From Actinomycetota bacterium (GTDB lineage Bacteria > Actinomycetota > Aquicultoria > Aquicultorales > Aquicultoraceae): a stretch of DNA of 64,000 bases. How positions within the stretch are numbered: the stretch's first letter is position 1; every line of letters starts with the position of its first letter. The stretch spans positions 1 through 64,000 of the forward strand of contig JAGXSZ010000035.1 of assembly GCA_018333515.1 (NCBI GenBank), written 5' to 3'. The notes under the pieces were generated by a model. The model saw nothing but the letters and a program-made list of their open reading frames with translations, did not search any database and was not told where the DNA came from. Positions 1 through 9,094 of this stretch are shown in pieces. Position numbers and translations under genes: made by a program.

Positions 1-369
1 GACAACGTGGGCGTCCTCCTTCGCGGGGTGGCCCGCGACGACATCGAGCGCGGCCAGGTCTTGGCGAAGCCTAAGTCCATCACCCCGCACACGGTCTTTA
101 CCGCCAAGGTATACATCCTAACCAAAGAAGAGGGCGGACGCCACACCCCCTTCTTCCAAGGATACCGCCCGCAGTTCTACTTCCGCACGACCGACGTGAC
201 CGGAGTCGCGACCCTGCCGGAAGGAACCGAGATGGTAATGCCCGGAGACAACGTCGAACTCTCGATAGAGCTTATCACCCCCATCGCCATGGAAGACGGC
301 TTGCGCTTCGCCATTCGCGAGGGCGGCCGCACCGTCGGCGCCGGCAAGATAACCGCTATTACGAAGTAG
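1..369 (+). CDS. tuf: Elongation factor Tu, 3' part
   Basis: The reading frame is open from base 1 and gives the last 122 residues of EF-Tu, the GTPase that brings aminoacyl-tRNA to the ribosome. The fragment covers the end of domain 2 and all of domain 3. Visible landmarks are [16 protein letters not shown] and the C-terminal [13 protein letters not shown]. The GTP-binding domain lies before the window. tuf directly upstream of rpsJ is the usual bacterial str-S10 junction. There is no sign of frame damage. Confidence 0.97.
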   Translation, partial: DNVGVLLRGVARDDIERGQVLAKPKSITPHTVFTAKVYILTKEEGGRHTPFFQGYRPQFYFRTTDVTGVATLPEGTEMVMPGDNVELSIELITPIAMEDGLRFAIREGGRTVGAGKITAITK

Positions 370-383
370 GTTGAGCATGTACG

Positions 384-515
384 CCGCCGCGCGGAACTTT
401 CACAAGTCGATATCTGTGAATGAGCAGGTACCCGCGGCCCAGACGGATTTGTTTGCGCGGCGGTATTGAAAGATTTAAAAGGTCGGAGACGGAGCACCGG
501 GAAGGCCCCGGCTCC
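384..515 (+). other. Structured spacer/leader between tuf and rpsJ
   Basis: The 189-nt spacer between tuf and rpsJ has two pairing possibilities. A perfect 9-bp inverted repeat pairs 384-392 (CCGCCGCGC) with 455-463. A local hairpin pairs GGAGC/CGGG (491-501) with CCCG/GCTCC (507-515). Neither is followed by a T tract, so they are not clear terminators. A structured leader for the S10 operon is possible. I see no convincing promoter here. Confidence 0.35.
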
Positions 516-558
516 CAATCCGGCTCTGGGTCCCGGGATCGGTAAATATGGAGGAAGT

Positions 559-867
559 ATGGCAACACAGAAAATTCGTATCAGGCTGAAAGCTTATGAT
601 CACGAGGTTGTCGATCAGTCGGCGAAAAAAATCGTCGACACGGCTCAGAGGACCGGCGCTAGAGTAGCGGGCCCGATTCCTCTGCCGACTGAAAGAAGCT
701 TGTACACGGTGATCAGGTCGCCGCATGTCAACAAGGACTCGCGTGAGCATTTTCAGATGAAGACTCACAAGAGGTTGATTGACATTCTCGACCCGACACC
801 CAAGACCGTGGATTCGTTGATGAGGCTGGATCTTCCGGCCGGTGTCGATATCGAGATTAAGCTCTAG
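559..867 (+). CDS. rpsJ: 30S ribosomal protein S10
   Basis: This 102-residue protein is S10, part of the 30S head and, as NusE, of antitermination complexes. It shows the conserved [12 protein letters not shown] segment and ends in GVDIEIKL, the usual family length. The frame is open upstream to 466, but ATG 559 is chosen because GGAGG lies at 550-554 and the protein then begins [15 protein letters not shown] as in other S10s. It is the first gene of the S10 operon. Confidence 0.98.
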   Translation: MATQKIRIRLKAYDHEVVDQSAKKIVDTAQRTGARVAGPIPLPTERSLYTVIRSPHVNKDSREHFQMKTHKRLIDILDPTPKTVDSLMRLDLPAGVDIEIKL

Positions 868-982
868 AGCGGTTAGTAGTTAGTTGTTATCGATAGCGAA
901 GGCTTATGTTAACCACTAAGATACTAAAAGCCGTGAGTAATGGATGTTGTATGAGCGGATAAATATTGGTGCGAGGTAGAAG

Positions 983-1618
983 ATGAAGGCATTACTTGGA
1001 AAAAAACTGGGGATGACGCAGGTGTTTATCGAAGGTGACCGGTTGGTTCCGGTGACGGTAGTAGAATTGGGCCCGTGCGTTGTCACTCAGGTTAAGACAG
1101 AACAAAGCGATGGATATTCCGCGATTCAGATAGGATTTGAGGATATTCCGGAACGCAAGGCTAACAAGCCGCAAAAAGGGCACTTTGCCAAGCACAAATT
1201 GTCTCTAAAGCGCTACCTGGCGGAGGTCAGGGTCGACGACTCGACAGGATACAAGCCCGGCGCGATGTTGACAGCGGAGATATTCGAGGCCGGCGAGCGC
1301 GCCGATGTCGTCGGGGTCTCCAAAGGTAAAGGGTTTCAAGGCGTCATCAAGCGACACGGGTTTAGCGGAGGGCCCGCAAGCCACGGTTCGCACTTCCATA
1401 GGTCTGGGGGCTCCATAGGCGCCGCCGCCACACCTTCGCGTGTCACAAAGGGAACGAAGATGGCGGGGCAGATGGGAAACAAGAGGATTACCAGCATGAA
1501 CCTGGAGATTGTCAGGGTCGACCCGGAGCAGAACATAGTCCTGCTCAAGGGAGCCATTCCGGGCGCGAAAGGCAGCCTGGTCATGCTGAAGGAATCCGGG
1601 AAGTCGAAAAAGGAGTAA
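983..1618 (+). CDS. rplC: 50S ribosomal protein L3
   Basis: L3 has 211 residues and nucleates 50S assembly near the peptidyl transferase centre. It starts MKALLGKKLGMTQVF and carries the loop KGKGFQGVIKRHGFSGGP followed by SHGS, the region that reaches toward the catalytic centre and is often glutamine-methylated. A GAGG-type ribosome binding site sits just before ATG 983. A 115-nt spacer separates it from rpsJ. The rplD start follows after 2 nt, so the two are probably translationally coupled. Confidence 0.98.
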   Translation: MKALLGKKLGMTQVFIEGDRLVPVTVVELGPCVVTQVKTEQSDGYSAIQIGFEDIPERKANKPQKGHFAKHKLSLKRYLAEVRVDDSTGYKPGAMLTAEIFEAGERADVVGVSKGKGFQGVIKRHGFSGGPASHGSHFHRSGGSIGAAATPSRVTKGTKMAGQMGNKRITSMNLEIVRVDPEQNIVLLKGAIPGAKGSLVMLKESGKSKKE

Positions 1619-1620
1619 CG

Positions 1621-2244
1621 GTGAAGATACCAGTCCGTGATAAAGAAGGTAAAACGATAGAGGAACTCGATGCTAGTCCCGAGGTCTTTGAGGTAAAGCT
1701 CAACGAGGCTGTTGTCCACCAGGTCATCAGAGGACAGTTGGCGGGGGCTCGTAGTGGAACCGCTAACACTAAGACGAGGGCTGAGGTTCGCGGCGGCGGC
1801 CGCAAACCATGGCGACAGAAAGGAACCGGCAGGGCGCGTATCGGAAGCATACGGGCGCCTCATTGGGTAGGCGGCGGAACGGTCTTCGGGCCAAAGCCCC
1901 GCGACTATTCGTTTAATGTTCCGAAGAAGATGCGCCGCCTGGCTCTGAAATCGATTCTCTCGATGAAGGCCCGGGACGGCAAGCTCGTCATCGTCGATGA
2001 TTTTGGCTTGACCGGACCGAAGACCAAGGACGCGATCGAGATTTTAAAGAACCTTGAGATTAATGCGAAGACGACGGTCGTGGTCGGGCTTGACCAGGAT
2101 AACGAAGTCATGTCAATCCGCAACATCGAGGGCATGCGTGTCATCTACAGTTCGGAGATTAACGCCTACGACCTTCTCGACAACGAGTTTATCGTGATGA
2201 CGAGGGTCGCATTCAACGCGGTAGAGGAGGGTCTGGCTAGATGA
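1621..2244 (+). CDS. rplD: 50S ribosomal protein L4
   Basis: L4 (207 residues) is an early-binding 50S protein that lines the exit tunnel. In E. coli it also autoregulates the S10 operon. The tunnel loop is evident: RSGTANTKTRAEVRGGGRKP, then WRQKGTGRARIGS. Translation begins at GTG 1621, with AAGGAG of the rplC end acting as ribosome binding site. Its stop overlaps the rplW start in ATGA (2241-2244). Confidence 0.98.
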   Translation: MKIPVRDKEGKTIEELDASPEVFEVKLNEAVVHQVIRGQLAGARSGTANTKTRAEVRGGGRKPWRQKGTGRARIGSIRAPHWVGGGTVFGPKPRDYSFNVPKKMRRLALKSILSMKARDGKLVIVDDFGLTGPKTKDAIEILKNLEINAKTTVVVGLDQDNEVMSIRNIEGMRVIYSSEINAYDLLDNEFIVMTRVAFNAVEEGLAR

Positions 2245-2528
2245 AAGATCCACGAGATGTAATAATTCGCCCGGTAGTCTCCGAGAAGAGCTACGCTCAA
2301 ATCGAGAAGAACAAGTACACGTTCGAAGTAGCGAAGACGGCGTGTAAAGAGGAGATCAGGCAGGCGATGGAAGAGATATTCAAGGTCCATGTGACCGCGG
2401 TCAACACCGTAACGGTGCGGGGTCGCGTACGGCGCCAAGGCAGGACATTCGGCATGACGCGCGCGTGGAAGAAAGCGGTAGTCACCCTGCGCGAGGGTGA
2501 CGGCATCGAGATTTTCGAAGCACGTTAG
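2241..2528 (+). CDS. rplW: 50S ribosomal protein L23
   Basis: L23 (95 residues) sits at the tunnel exit and is the docking site for trigger factor and SRP. The N-terminal DVIIRPVVSEKSY is the family signature, and the AVNTVTVRGRVRRQG loop is typical. It overlaps rplD by 4 nt (ATGA), indicating coupled translation. Length is normal. Confidence 0.98.
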   Translation: MKDPRDVIIRPVVSEKSYAQIEKNKYTFEVAKTACKEEIRQAMEEIFKVHVTAVNTVTVRGRVRRQGRTFGMTRAWKKAVVTLREGDGIEIFEAR

Positions 2529-2597
2529 CTTCAAACTTCTAAGAAATATGCTATCGGCAAGCGATAAGTGCCGGTGAGAAATGAGGAGAAAAAAGCG

Positions 2598-3422
2598 ATG
2601 GGAATCAAGAAATATAAGCCTACCTCGGCGGGGAGACGGTTTCAGACGGTCTCCGATTTCGAGGAGATAACTAAGAGTAAGCCGGAAAAGAGCTTAGTGG
2701 TAAAGAACACGAAGAGTTCCGGTCGGAATAACAACGGTCGCATAACGACGCGCCACAAAGGCGGCGGCCATAAGAGGCGTTATCGGATTATCGACTTTAA
2801 GCGCAACAAGTTCGGCATACCGGCCAAAGTCGCCGCAATCGAGTACGACCCGAACCGCTCGGCCCGGATAGCCTTGCTATTCTACGCCGACGGCGAGAAG
2901 CGCTATATCCTCGCCCCGCTCAAGATAAAGGTCGGCGACGCGATAATGGCGGGTCCTGACGCGGATATCAAAATAGGGAATGCCTTGCCGCTGCGGAAGA
3001 TACCGCTCGGCACCATCGTCCATAATATCGAACTCAAAGCGGGCAAGGGCGGCCAACTCGCGCGTTCGGCGGGCTCATCGGCCCAGCTGATGGCGAAGGA
3101 AGGCGACTATGCCCACTTGAGACTGCCGTCGAGTGAGGTAAGGATGGTCCACCTCGACTGCTATGCATCTATCGGCCAGGTAGGCAATGCCGAGCACGAA
3201 CTTATTAGCATAGGAAAGGCCGGCCGTAATCGCTGGCTCGGAAAGCGCCCGACAGTTCGAGGGACAGCGATGAACCCGGTCGATCACCCGCATGGCGGCG
3301 GCGAGGGTAAGGCGACCTCGGGTCGCCATCCCGTAACTCCGTGGGGTAAGCCTACGCTGGGATATCGGACGAGAAGGAATACTCAGTCCGACAAGTATAT
3401 CATCAAGGGCCGCAAGAGATAG
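2598..3422 (+). CDS. rplB: 50S ribosomal protein L2
   Basis: L2 (274 residues) is a core 23S-binding protein needed for subunit association and peptidyl transfer. The protein begins [15 protein letters not shown] and contains the conserved C-terminal [11 protein letters not shown] with the functionally important histidine. An in-frame GTG lies at 2568, but ATG 2598 is preferred because AGGAG precedes it and family members start at this point. Confidence 0.98.
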   Translation: MGIKKYKPTSAGRRFQTVSDFEEITKSKPEKSLVVKNTKSSGRNNNGRITTRHKGGGHKRRYRIIDFKRNKFGIPAKVAAIEYDPNRSARIALLFYADGEKRYILAPLKIKVGDAIMAGPDADIKIGNALPLRKIPLGTIVHNIELKAGKGGQLARSAGSSAQLMAKEGDYAHLRLPSSEVRMVHLDCYASIGQVGNAEHELISIGKAGRNRWLGKRPTVRGTAMNPVDHPHGGGEGKATSGRHPVTPWGKPTLGYRTRRNTQSDKYIIKGRKR

Positions 3423-3497
3423 ATCGCTAACTCCGGTGATTCGGCGGATAGCCGGGTGCCGGTAGCTAATTATGGTTGTATGATTGGAGGCTGAACA

Positions 3498-3779
3498 GTG
3501 GGAAGGTCACTTAAGAAGGGACCATATGTCGAGGCAAGGCTCTTCGGCAGGATTCAGGAGATGAACAAGAGGAACGAGAAGCGGGTCGTAAAGACCTGGT
3601 CGCGCGCTTCGACCATCTTTCCTGAAATGGTCGGCCACACCATAGCGGTTCATGACGGGCGTCGTCACGTGCCTGTCTATGTAACGGAGAGCATGGTCGG
3701 CCATAAGCTTGGAGAGTTTGCGCCGACGAGGACTTTTAGAGGCCATGCCGGCCAGGAGAGGTCGACGAGGTTAAGGTAG
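3498..3779 (+). CDS. rpsS: 30S ribosomal protein S19
   Basis: S19 (93 residues) binds the 30S head near the A site and forms intersubunit bridges. It shows [10 protein letters not shown] at the N-terminus and [17 protein letters not shown] near the end, both diagnostic. Translation starts at GTG 3498 with TTGGAGG at 3484-3490. The gene lies in the standard rplB-rpsS-rplV order. Confidence 0.98.
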   Translation: MGRSLKKGPYVEARLFGRIQEMNKRNEKRVVKTWSRASTIFPEMVGHTIAVHDGRRHVPVYVTESMVGHKLGEFAPTRTFRGHAGQERSTRLR

Positions 3780-3792
3780 GTAAGAGACGTTT

Positions 3793-3886
3793 GTTCATAG
3801 TTCATAGTTTACAGTTCATACTCCGCAATCCGGGGCTAATGAGCTAAGGATGAGGAGCTATGAATCGAGAACTATGAGCTATGAAC
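3793..3886. repeat. Imperfect inverted repeat in rpsS-rplV spacer
   Basis: The left arm 3793-3810 (GTTCATAGTTCATAGTTT) matches the reverse complement of the right arm 3869-3886 at 16 of 18 positions. The loop holds further copies of the same ATAG/TTC words (AGTTCATA near 3813, GAGCTATGAA at 3855). The RNA would form a long imperfect stem just before the rplV ribosome binding site. No U-tract follows, so it is not a standard terminator. Confidence 0.6.
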
Positions 3887-3902
3887 TTGTGTGGAGGTAA
3901 TA

Positions 3903-4268
3903 ATGGCGAAAGCGGCAGAAAACCAGGGTAATTCAACGAGAGCCGTCGCTAAATTCGTGAGGGTCTCACCCCTAAAGGCGCAGCAGGTAATCAGCCTTAT
4001 CAGGGGCAAAGATGTGGAGCAAGCATCCGCGATGTTGAGGTTCTCGCCGAAGGGTGCGGCACGTCTGATAAACAAGGTTTTGGATTCGGCTGTGGCGAAC
4101 GCGGAGAAAAATTTGCGCATAAGCCGGACGAGGCTATATGTCTCGGAAGCATATGCAAATCAGGGTCCCACCCTAAAGAGAATCAGGCCCAGAGCGATGG
4201 GCCGGGCATTTAGGGTCAGGAAAAGAAGCAGTCACATCACGGTAGTCGTGACGGAAAAGGAGGGTTAA
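3903..4268 (+). CDS. rplV: 50S ribosomal protein L22
   Basis: L22 (121 residues) extends a beta-hairpin into the exit tunnel. The core ARAVAKFVRVSPLKAQQV-type segment and the C-terminal RIRPRAMGRAFRVRKRSSHI are clear. The frame could begin at GTG 3891, but that GTG is part of the ribosome binding site GTGGAGG, so ATG 3903 is the start. About eight extra N-terminal residues (MAKAAENQ) are present compared with the shortest family members. It abuts rpsC with no gap. Confidence 0.97.
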   Translation: MAKAAENQGNSTRAVAKFVRVSPLKAQQVISLIRGKDVEQASAMLRFSPKGAARLINKVLDSAVANAEKNLRISRTRLYVSEAYANQGPTLKRIRPRAMGRAFRVRKRSSHITVVVTEKEG

Positions 4269-4985
4269 ATGGGGCAAAAAGTCCATCCTCGCGGGCTCAG
4301 AATAGGCATCACGGAGAATTGGCGCTCACGCTGGTTCGCAACGAAGGATTTCAACAAGTACCTCAGCGAGGACTTGAATATTAGAAAGATGTTGGACAAA
4401 AAGCTGGCACGCGCGGCGCTTTCAAAGATTGAGATAGAGCGCGCCGGAGACCGCGTAAAGGTCGACATCCATACGGCCAGGCCGGGTATTGTCATCGGCA
4501 AGCGCGGCGCGGAAGTCGATGTCCTCAGGGCCGACCTCGAGAAGTTGACCGGCAAGCAGATCCAAATCAACATCGAAGAGGTAAGAAGGCCGGAGCTGGA
4601 CGCGATACTTATCAGCCAGAGCGTGGCCGAGCAGCTCCAAGCCCGTGTAGGTTTCAGGCGCGCCATGAAAAAGGCGGTCACCCAGGCGATGAAGAGTGGC
4701 GCCCAGGGCGTTAAAATCCAGTGCGCCGGGCGGCTAGGCGGTTCCGAGATGGCCCGTACCGAGTGGTACCGCGAAGGCCGGGTGCCGCTGCACACACTGC
4801 GCGCGAACATAGATTACGGAGTTTCCGAAGCCAAGACGACATTCGGTCGCATAGGCATCAAGGTGTGGGTATACAAGGGCGATCTTTTGCCGGGACAGTA
4901 CGCTTCACAGGCGGAGAAGGAAGCGCCGGTCTCTCCGAGGCAGGAAAGGCCGCGCAGACCGAGAAAGCAAAGTCCAGCTAGGTAA
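4269..4985 (+). CDS. rpsC: 30S ribosomal protein S3
   Basis: S3 (238 residues) forms part of the mRNA entry channel. The KH domain is marked by [15 protein letters not shown], and the C-terminal domain by [10 protein letters not shown] and the GTIGIKVW-like [13 protein letters not shown] basic, proline-rich tail (about the last 25 residues) extends beyond the conserved core, as in many Gram-positive S3 proteins. ATG 4269 directly follows the rplV stop. Confidence 0.98.
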   Translation: MGQKVHPRGLRIGITENWRSRWFATKDFNKYLSEDLNIRKMLDKKLARAALSKIEIERAGDRVKVDIHTARPGIVIGKRGAEVDVLRADLEKLTGKQIQINIEEVRRPELDAILISQSVAEQLQARVGFRRAMKKAVTQAMKSGAQGVKIQCAGRLGGSEMARTEWYREGRVPLHTLRANIDYGVSEAKTTFGRIGIKVWVYKGDLLPGQYASQAEKEAPVSPRQERPRRPRKQSPAR

Positions 4986-5007
4986 TCTGTTAAAGAGGGA
5001 TAGTATT

Positions 5008-5430
5008 ATGCTGTTACCAAAGAGGGTTAAACATAGGAAAGTTCACAGGGGTAGGATGAAAGGTCGCGCCAAAGGCGGCGACAAGATAAATTTCGGCGAT
5101 TTCGGATTACAGGCACTCGAGCCGGGCTGGGTCACAAATCGCCAGATAGAGGCGGCTCGTATCGCTATGACCCGCTATATCAAGAGGGGCGGTAAGGTCT
5201 GGATCAATATCTTTCCGGACAAGCCCGTGACGGAGAAGCCGGCCGAGACCCGCATGGGTAGCGGTAAGGGCTCGCCCGAGCACTGGGTCGCGGTTATCAA
5301 ACCGGGCCGGGTAATGTTCGAGCTGGCGGGTGTCGCCGAGCCGGTCGCGAAAGAGGCAATCAGGCTGGCGATTCACAAATTGCCGATCAAATGCAAGTTT
5401 ATCGTAAGAGAAGAGTTAGGTGGTGAATAG
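5008..5430 (+). CDS. rplP: 50S ribosomal protein L16
   Basis: L16 (140 residues) binds near the A-site tRNA elbow. It begins [15 protein letters not shown] and carries [35 protein letters not shown] and WVAVIKPGR, all family signatures. It ends 1 nt before the rpmC start, so translation is coupled. Confidence 0.98.
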   Translation: MLLPKRVKHRKVHRGRMKGRAKGGDKINFGDFGLQALEPGWVTNRQIEAARIAMTRYIKRGGKVWINIFPDKPVTEKPAETRMGSGKGSPEHWVAVIKPGRVMFELAGVAEPVAKEAIRLAIHKLPIKCKFIVREELGGE

Positions 5431-5431
5431 A

Positions 5432-5641
5432 GTGAAGGCTGAGAAGTACAGAGATTTGACCGATGACGAGTTGGTTCAAAAGCTGAAAGACGCGAAGGAG
5501 GAGCTTTTCAACCTGCGCTTCCAGTTGGCCACCGGGCAGCTAGATAATCCGATGAAAATCAAAGATGCCAAGAGAGACATCGCGCGTATCCAAACAGTCC
5601 GTATGGAGCGCGAGATAGAGGCTAAGATAGCGGCGAGTTAA
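5432..5641 (+). CDS. rpmC: 50S ribosomal protein L29
   Basis: L29 (69 residues) is a helical hairpin protein at the tunnel exit. [19 protein letters not shown] is the hallmark. The frame contains GTG codons at 5420, 5423 and 5432. GTG 5432 is chosen because AGGTGG at 5418-5423 gives a proper spacing and the protein then starts [14 protein letters not shown] like its relatives. It lies just after rplP in the standard order. Confidence 0.95.
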   Translation: MKAEKYRDLTDDELVQKLKDAKEELFNLRFQLATGQLDNPMKIKDAKRDIARIQTVRMEREIEAKIAAS

Positions 5642-5781
5642 GCCGTAGCTGTCGGCTTTGAGCGGTCGGCTTGCGGGCACATTGGACCGGCGATACGGTC
5701 GAACGACAAAGGAAGAGTTGCCTGGCGGCCGCAGGCTGAAAGTCCGGTAGATAAAGACAGATGTCTTATATGGAGGTTTTG

Positions 5782-6039
5782 ATGGAGGAAAGAGGAAGGC
5801 GGAAGGTTAGAATCGGCAAGGTCGTGAGCGATTCTATGGACAAGACCGCGACGGTAGCGGTCGAGGCGACGGTGAGGCATCCGCTGTACAAAAAGACTAT
5901 TAAACAAACGACCAAGTTTAAAGCGCACGACGAAGCGAATGAAGCAAAAGTCGGCGATACGGTTGAGATAATGGAGACGCGGCCGTTGAGCAAGACCAAG
6001 AGATGGCGGGTAGTCAATATTTTAGAGCGAGCGAAGTAG
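5782..6039 (+). CDS. rpsQ: 30S ribosomal protein S17
   Basis: S17 (85 residues) is a primary 16S rRNA binder with an OB fold. The stretch [20 protein letters not shown] and the C-terminal [14 protein letters not shown] identify it. The frame is open from ATG 5761. ATG 5782 is favoured because GGAGG lies at 5772-5776, inside the longer reading. A 140-nt spacer with several GTCGG-type repeats precedes it. Confidence 0.96.
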   Translation: MEERGRRKVRIGKVVSDSMDKTATVAVEATVRHPLYKKTIKQTTKFKAHDEANEAKVGDTVEIMETRPLSKTKRWRVVNILERAK

Positions 6040-6127
6040 TTGTAAACTTGAGCCGCAGCCCTTGACCCGGACGCAGATACTGCGGAGATAAAGGTGGGCG
6101 GCGATTTGGAAGGAAGGAAATCCAAAG

Positions 6128-6496
6128 ATGATCCAACAGGAGTCGAGATTAAAAGTTGCCGACAACACCGGAGCGAGGGAAATCCTCTGCATCAGGGTTC
6201 TAGGTGGATCACGGCGTCGCTATGCGTCGGTCGGCGACATCATCATCGGCGCGGTAAAGGTTGCTATCCCCGGCGGTACGGTCAAGAAGGGTGAAGTAAT
6301 CAGGGCGGTCGTCGTACGGACAAAGAAGCCGATAGGCCGCAAAGACGGCAGTTATGTCAGATTCGACGATAACGCCGCGGTCATCATAAACGAAACGGGA
6401 AATCCCAAAGGAACCCGAATATTCGGACCGGTTGCAAGGGAGCTAAGGGACAGCAATTTTATGAAGATCGTCTCATTGGCGCCGGAAGTATTGTAA
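6128..6496 (+). CDS. rplN: 50S ribosomal protein L14
   Basis: L14 (122 residues) takes part in intersubunit bridges. It begins [16 protein letters not shown] and contains the [16 protein letters not shown] and FGPVARELR segments that define the family. GGAAGG upstream of ATG 6128 serves as ribosome binding site. Length is exactly the family norm. Confidence 0.98.
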   Translation: MIQQESRLKVADNTGAREILCIRVLGGSRRRYASVGDIIIGAVKVAIPGGTVKKGEVIRAVVVRTKKPIGRKDGSYVRFDDNAAVIINETGNPKGTRIFGPVARELRDSNFMKIVSLAPEVL

Positions 6497-6510
6497 AAGG
6501 AGAGGAAGAA

Positions 6511-6837
6511 ATGCCTAAGCTGCCTATAAGAAAAGGCGATAAAGTTCAAGTTATAACCGGCAAAGACAAGGGCAAAAAAGGCAAAGTTCTCTTCGCTTTG
6601 CCCGACGAAAACAGGCTCGTTGTCGAGGGCATCGCGATGATAAAACGCCACACGCGGCCGACGCAAAAGGTGCCGCAAGGCGGGATACAAGAGAGAGAAG
6701 CGCCTATTCACGTATCGAACGTGCAGATTATTTGCCCGAGTTGCGCTCAAGCGACCAGGGCTGGGGTGAGAGTCGCGGATTCCGGTAAAAAGGTGAGAAC
6801 CTGCCGGAAGTGCGAAGGGGACATAGATAAGGCATAA
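6511..6837 (+). CDS. rplX: 50S ribosomal protein L24, zinc-ribbon form
   Basis: L24 (108 residues) is an assembly initiator with an N-terminal KOW motif (KGDKVQVITGKDKGKKGKV). The C-terminal half has two CxxC pairs, CPSC near residue 75 and CRKC near residue 99, forming a zinc-ribbon pattern. Many bacteria have lost these cysteines. The gene follows rplN after a 14-nt gap containing AGGAGAGG. Confidence 0.97.
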   Translation: MPKLPIRKGDKVQVITGKDKGKKGKVLFALPDENRLVVEGIAMIKRHTRPTQKVPQGGIQEREAPIHVSNVQIICPSCAQATRAGVRVADSGKKVRTCRKCEGDIDKA

Positions 6838-6937
6838 CTAGTGATTGGCGACTAGTTTCTCGTGCCTGGTTAGGGCCGGTCGGAATCGGCTTGAACCGTA
6901 CGAGACAACAGGCTAGGAACCAGGAACCAGTGACTAG
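6838..6937. repeat. Imperfect inverted repeat in rplX-rplE spacer
   Basis: The spacer begins CTAGTGATTGGCGACTAG and ends with AACCAGTGACTAG. The right arm also has GGAACCA twice in a row (6916-6929), able to pair with CCTGGTT at 6865-6871. Pairing is imperfect but spans nearly the whole spacer and ends at the AGAGGAGAGG ribosome binding site of rplE. The design resembles the rpsS-rplV and rpsH-rplF spacers. Confidence 0.5.
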
Positions 6938-6950
6938 AGGAGAGGTATAG

Positions 6951-7601
6951 ATGGCAGAGCCAAAAAGCAAGAAGACAAAAGAAGAAAAGACAAAGGAAGA
7001 AAAACCGAAAGCGGCGAAGGCGAAAGCCGGCTCCGAGGTAGCGGCGGGCCCGAAGCCTATCCCGCGGATGAAAACATTCTATAAGAACGAGATACTCGCC
7101 GGCCTTCAGGAAGAGTTGGGCCTTAAGAACCCGATGGAGGTTCCGAAACTGGAGAAGATCGTTATCAATATGGGTGTCGGCGAGGCTACGCAAAACGCGA
7201 AAGCGATGGACGGCGCGATTGCGGACCTAACGATTATCGGCGGGCAAAAGCCCATAATCAGGAAGGCTAAGAAATCGATTGCCGGGTTTAAGCTCCGCGA
7301 GAACATGCCGGTCGGCGTAAAGGTAACACTCAGAGGCGACCGCATGTACGAGATGTTCGATAGGCTGCTTTCGACAGCGCTGCCGAGGATAAGGGATTTC
7401 CGCGGTCTTTCGCCAAAGTCGTTCGACGGCAGGGGGAACTACTCGTTCGGCGTAACCGAGCAGCTCATATTTGCGGAGATAGATTACGACCAGATAGATA
7501 AAATTCGTGGTATGGATATCACGATTGTGACTACGGCGACAACGGATGCGGAGGGACGAGCGCTCTTGAAGCGTTTCGGATTCCCGTTCCGAGAGAAATA
7601 G
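6951..7601 (+). CDS. rplE: 50S ribosomal protein L5 with lysine-rich N-terminal extension
   Basis: L5 binds 5S rRNA and contacts P-site tRNA. Residues from about 40 onward match the ordinary 179-residue protein ([41 protein letters not shown]-like, GRGNYSFGV). Ahead of that lies a 37-residue extension made almost only of K, E, A and T. It begins at ATG 6951, which has the GGAGAGG ribosome binding site at 6939-6945. No strong site precedes the internal ATG (residue 40), so the extension is probably translated. Confidence 0.95.
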   Translation: MAEPKSKKTKEEKTKEEKPKAAKAKAGSEVAAGPKPIPRMKTFYKNEILAGLQEELGLKNPMEVPKLEKIVINMGVGEATQNAKAMDGAIADLTIIGGQKPIIRKAKKSIAGFKLRENMPVGVKVTLRGDRMYEMFDRLLSTALPRIRDFRGLSPKSFDGRGNYSFGVTEQLIFAEIDYDQIDKIRGMDITIVTTATTDAEGRALLKRFGFPFREK

Positions 7602-7627
7602 AGAAACGTAAGGACGGAGGTCTTTCA

Positions 7628-7813
7628 TTGGCTAAGAAATCGATGATAGCGAAACAGCAGCGGAGGCAGAAATACAAAGTACGTGAGTACCATCGCTGTT
7701 CGAGATGTGGTAGACCGCGCGGATATTTCCGCAAGTTCGGGCTCTGCCGTATTTGTCTGAGAGAATTGGCCCATCAGGGTGAGATTCCAGGCGTGACAAA
7801 AGCAAGTTGGTAG
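7628..7813 (+). CDS. rpsZ: 30S ribosomal protein S14, type Z (zinc)
   Basis: This 61-residue S14 is the short zinc-binding form: CSRC at residues 24-27 and CRIC at 40-43. It ends [11 protein letters not shown], typical of the Gram-positive type. It starts at TTG 7628 with GGAGG at 7616-7620. In this form the protein depends on zinc; some bacteria carry a second zinc-free copy elsewhere, not seen here. Confidence 0.97.
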   Translation: MAKKSMIAKQQRRQKYKVREYHRCSRCGRPRGYFRKFGLCRICLRELAHQGEIPGVTKASW

Positions 7814-7927
7814 GATAACCGACCACAGTGGTCGGTAGAGAGTATGGTTGAAAGGTTGCAGTCGGCGAAAGCTACAAGGCAACAGTAACCCGATAGGTAG
7901 CTGCCGGTTGGATAAGGAGGAAGCAAT

Positions 7928-8326
7928 ATGACAATGACGGACCCTATTGCTGATATGCTGACACGCGTACGAAACGCAAACAGGGCCTATCATGAAGCCG
8001 TTGAGATTCCAGCTTCTAAGATGAAGAAAGAGATAGCCCGAATTCTCAAAGATGAGGGCTATGTAAAAGATTATGAAGTTGTTAAGAACGACGGTTTCGA
8101 TTTCATCAAAGTTAAGATGAGCTATGGGCCGGAACGTGAGCGCGTAATAACAGGCATTAAGCGCATTAGTAAGCCGGGTCTCAGGGTTTACTCTAAAAAA
8201 GAAGAAGTTCCGAGGGTGTTGGGCGGTCTGGGAATCGCGATTATTTCGACATCGAGAGGGATTATGACCGGGCGCGAGGCGAAAAAAGCGGGCCTGGGCG
8301 GAGAAGTCATCTGCTACGTCTGGTAA
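7928..8326 (+). CDS. rpsH: 30S ribosomal protein S8
   Basis: S8 (132 residues) binds the central domain of 16S rRNA and in E. coli represses the spc operon. [17 protein letters not shown] and the C-terminal [20 protein letters not shown] are diagnostic. ATAAGGAGG directly upstream of ATG 7928 gives a very strong ribosome binding site. Confidence 0.98.
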   Translation: MTMTDPIADMLTRVRNANRAYHEAVEIPASKMKKEIARILKDEGYVKDYEVVKNDGFDFIKVKMSYGPERERVITGIKRISKPGLRVYSKKEEVPRVLGGLGIAIISTSRGIMTGREAKKAGLGGEVICYVW

Positions 8327-8345
8327 TAGCGGTGGTTGTGCTACT

Positions 8346-8431
8346 GTCCCGCGTCCCACGTCGCCGGTCGAGGCGTGGGTAAAAAACATAGTCCTTGAGG
8401 GACTGGGGACTTGCGACTAGCGACATGGGAC
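8346..8431. repeat. Imperfect inverted repeat in rpsH-rplF spacer
   Basis: GTCCCACGTCGC at 8353-8364 matches the reverse complement of 8420-8431 at 11 of 12 positions. A second GTCCC word starts the left arm at 8346, and GGGGAC/GGGAC words recur on the right side. The stem would end about 10 nt before the rplF ribosome binding site at 8441. Confidence 0.55.
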
Positions 8432-8451
8432 TATTTTGTTGGAGGTTAAAA

Positions 8452-8988
8452 GTGTCAAGGATTGGTAAAATGCCGATAGCCGTGCCGGCTGGGGTCGAGG
8501 TAAAGATAGAGCCGACAGAGGTCAAGGCCAAAGGGCCAAAGGGCGAGTTGTCAGAGAAGATCGCTCCCGGTATCAAGGTCGGTTTGGAAGATGGCGTGAT
8601 AACTGTTACAAGGCTGTCCGATAGCAAGCTGCACCGGGCGCTTCACGGATTGACCAGGACTCTCGTCTCGAATATGGTCGTCGGGGTAAGCGAGGGCTTC
8701 TCCAAGACGCTTGAGATAGTCGGTGTCGGATATCGGGCCACAAAAAAAGACGATGATGTAGAGCTTGCCATTGGATATTCGCACCCGGTCTTGATCAAAG
8801 CCGTCGATGGAATCGAATTCGAAGTGCCGGTTCCGACCAGGATTATCGTGAAGGGCCCAAACAAGCAGGTCGTGGGCGAGATTGCGGCCAATATTCGAAG
8901 CGTCCGTAAACCGGAGCCATATAAAGGCAAAGGAATCAAATACGAAGGCGAGTATATCAGGAGAAAAGTCGGTAAGACCGCTAAGTAG
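8452..8988 (+). CDS. rplF: 50S ribosomal protein L6
   Basis: L6 (178 residues) sits near the factor-binding site. [17 protein letters not shown] at the start and the C-terminal [20 protein letters not shown] are family signatures. The frame is open from 8395, but GTG 8452 is chosen because GGAGG occupies 8441-8445 and the protein then has the normal N-terminus. It belongs to the spc block rpsH-rplF-rplR. Confidence 0.97.
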   Translation: MSRIGKMPIAVPAGVEVKIEPTEVKAKGPKGELSEKIAPGIKVGLEDGVITVTRLSDSKLHRALHGLTRTLVSNMVVGVSEGFSKTLEIVGVGYRATKKDDDVELAIGYSHPVLIKAVDGIEFEVPVPTRIIVKGPNKQVVGEIAANIRSVRKPEPYKGKGIKYEGEYIRRKVGKTAK

Positions 8989-9022
8989 GTAGCGATGTGT
9001 CGGCCGCCGGCCGCATAAAACG

Positions 9023-9043
9023 CCCGGCCCTTTGCGCGCCGGG
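9023..9043. other. GC-rich hairpin in rplF-rplR spacer
   Basis: CCCGGC (9023-9028) pairs perfectly with GCCGGG (9038-9043) across a 9-nt loop. Flanking GGCCGCC and GGCGGC words (9002-9008, 9055-9061) can extend the structure. No T tract follows, and an L18 ribosome binding site comes about 40 nt later. Confidence 0.45.
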
Positions 9044-9094
9044 TTCGCGGAAAAGGCGGCGGCACTGTAAGATAAAAATTCGTGGAGGCAGATA

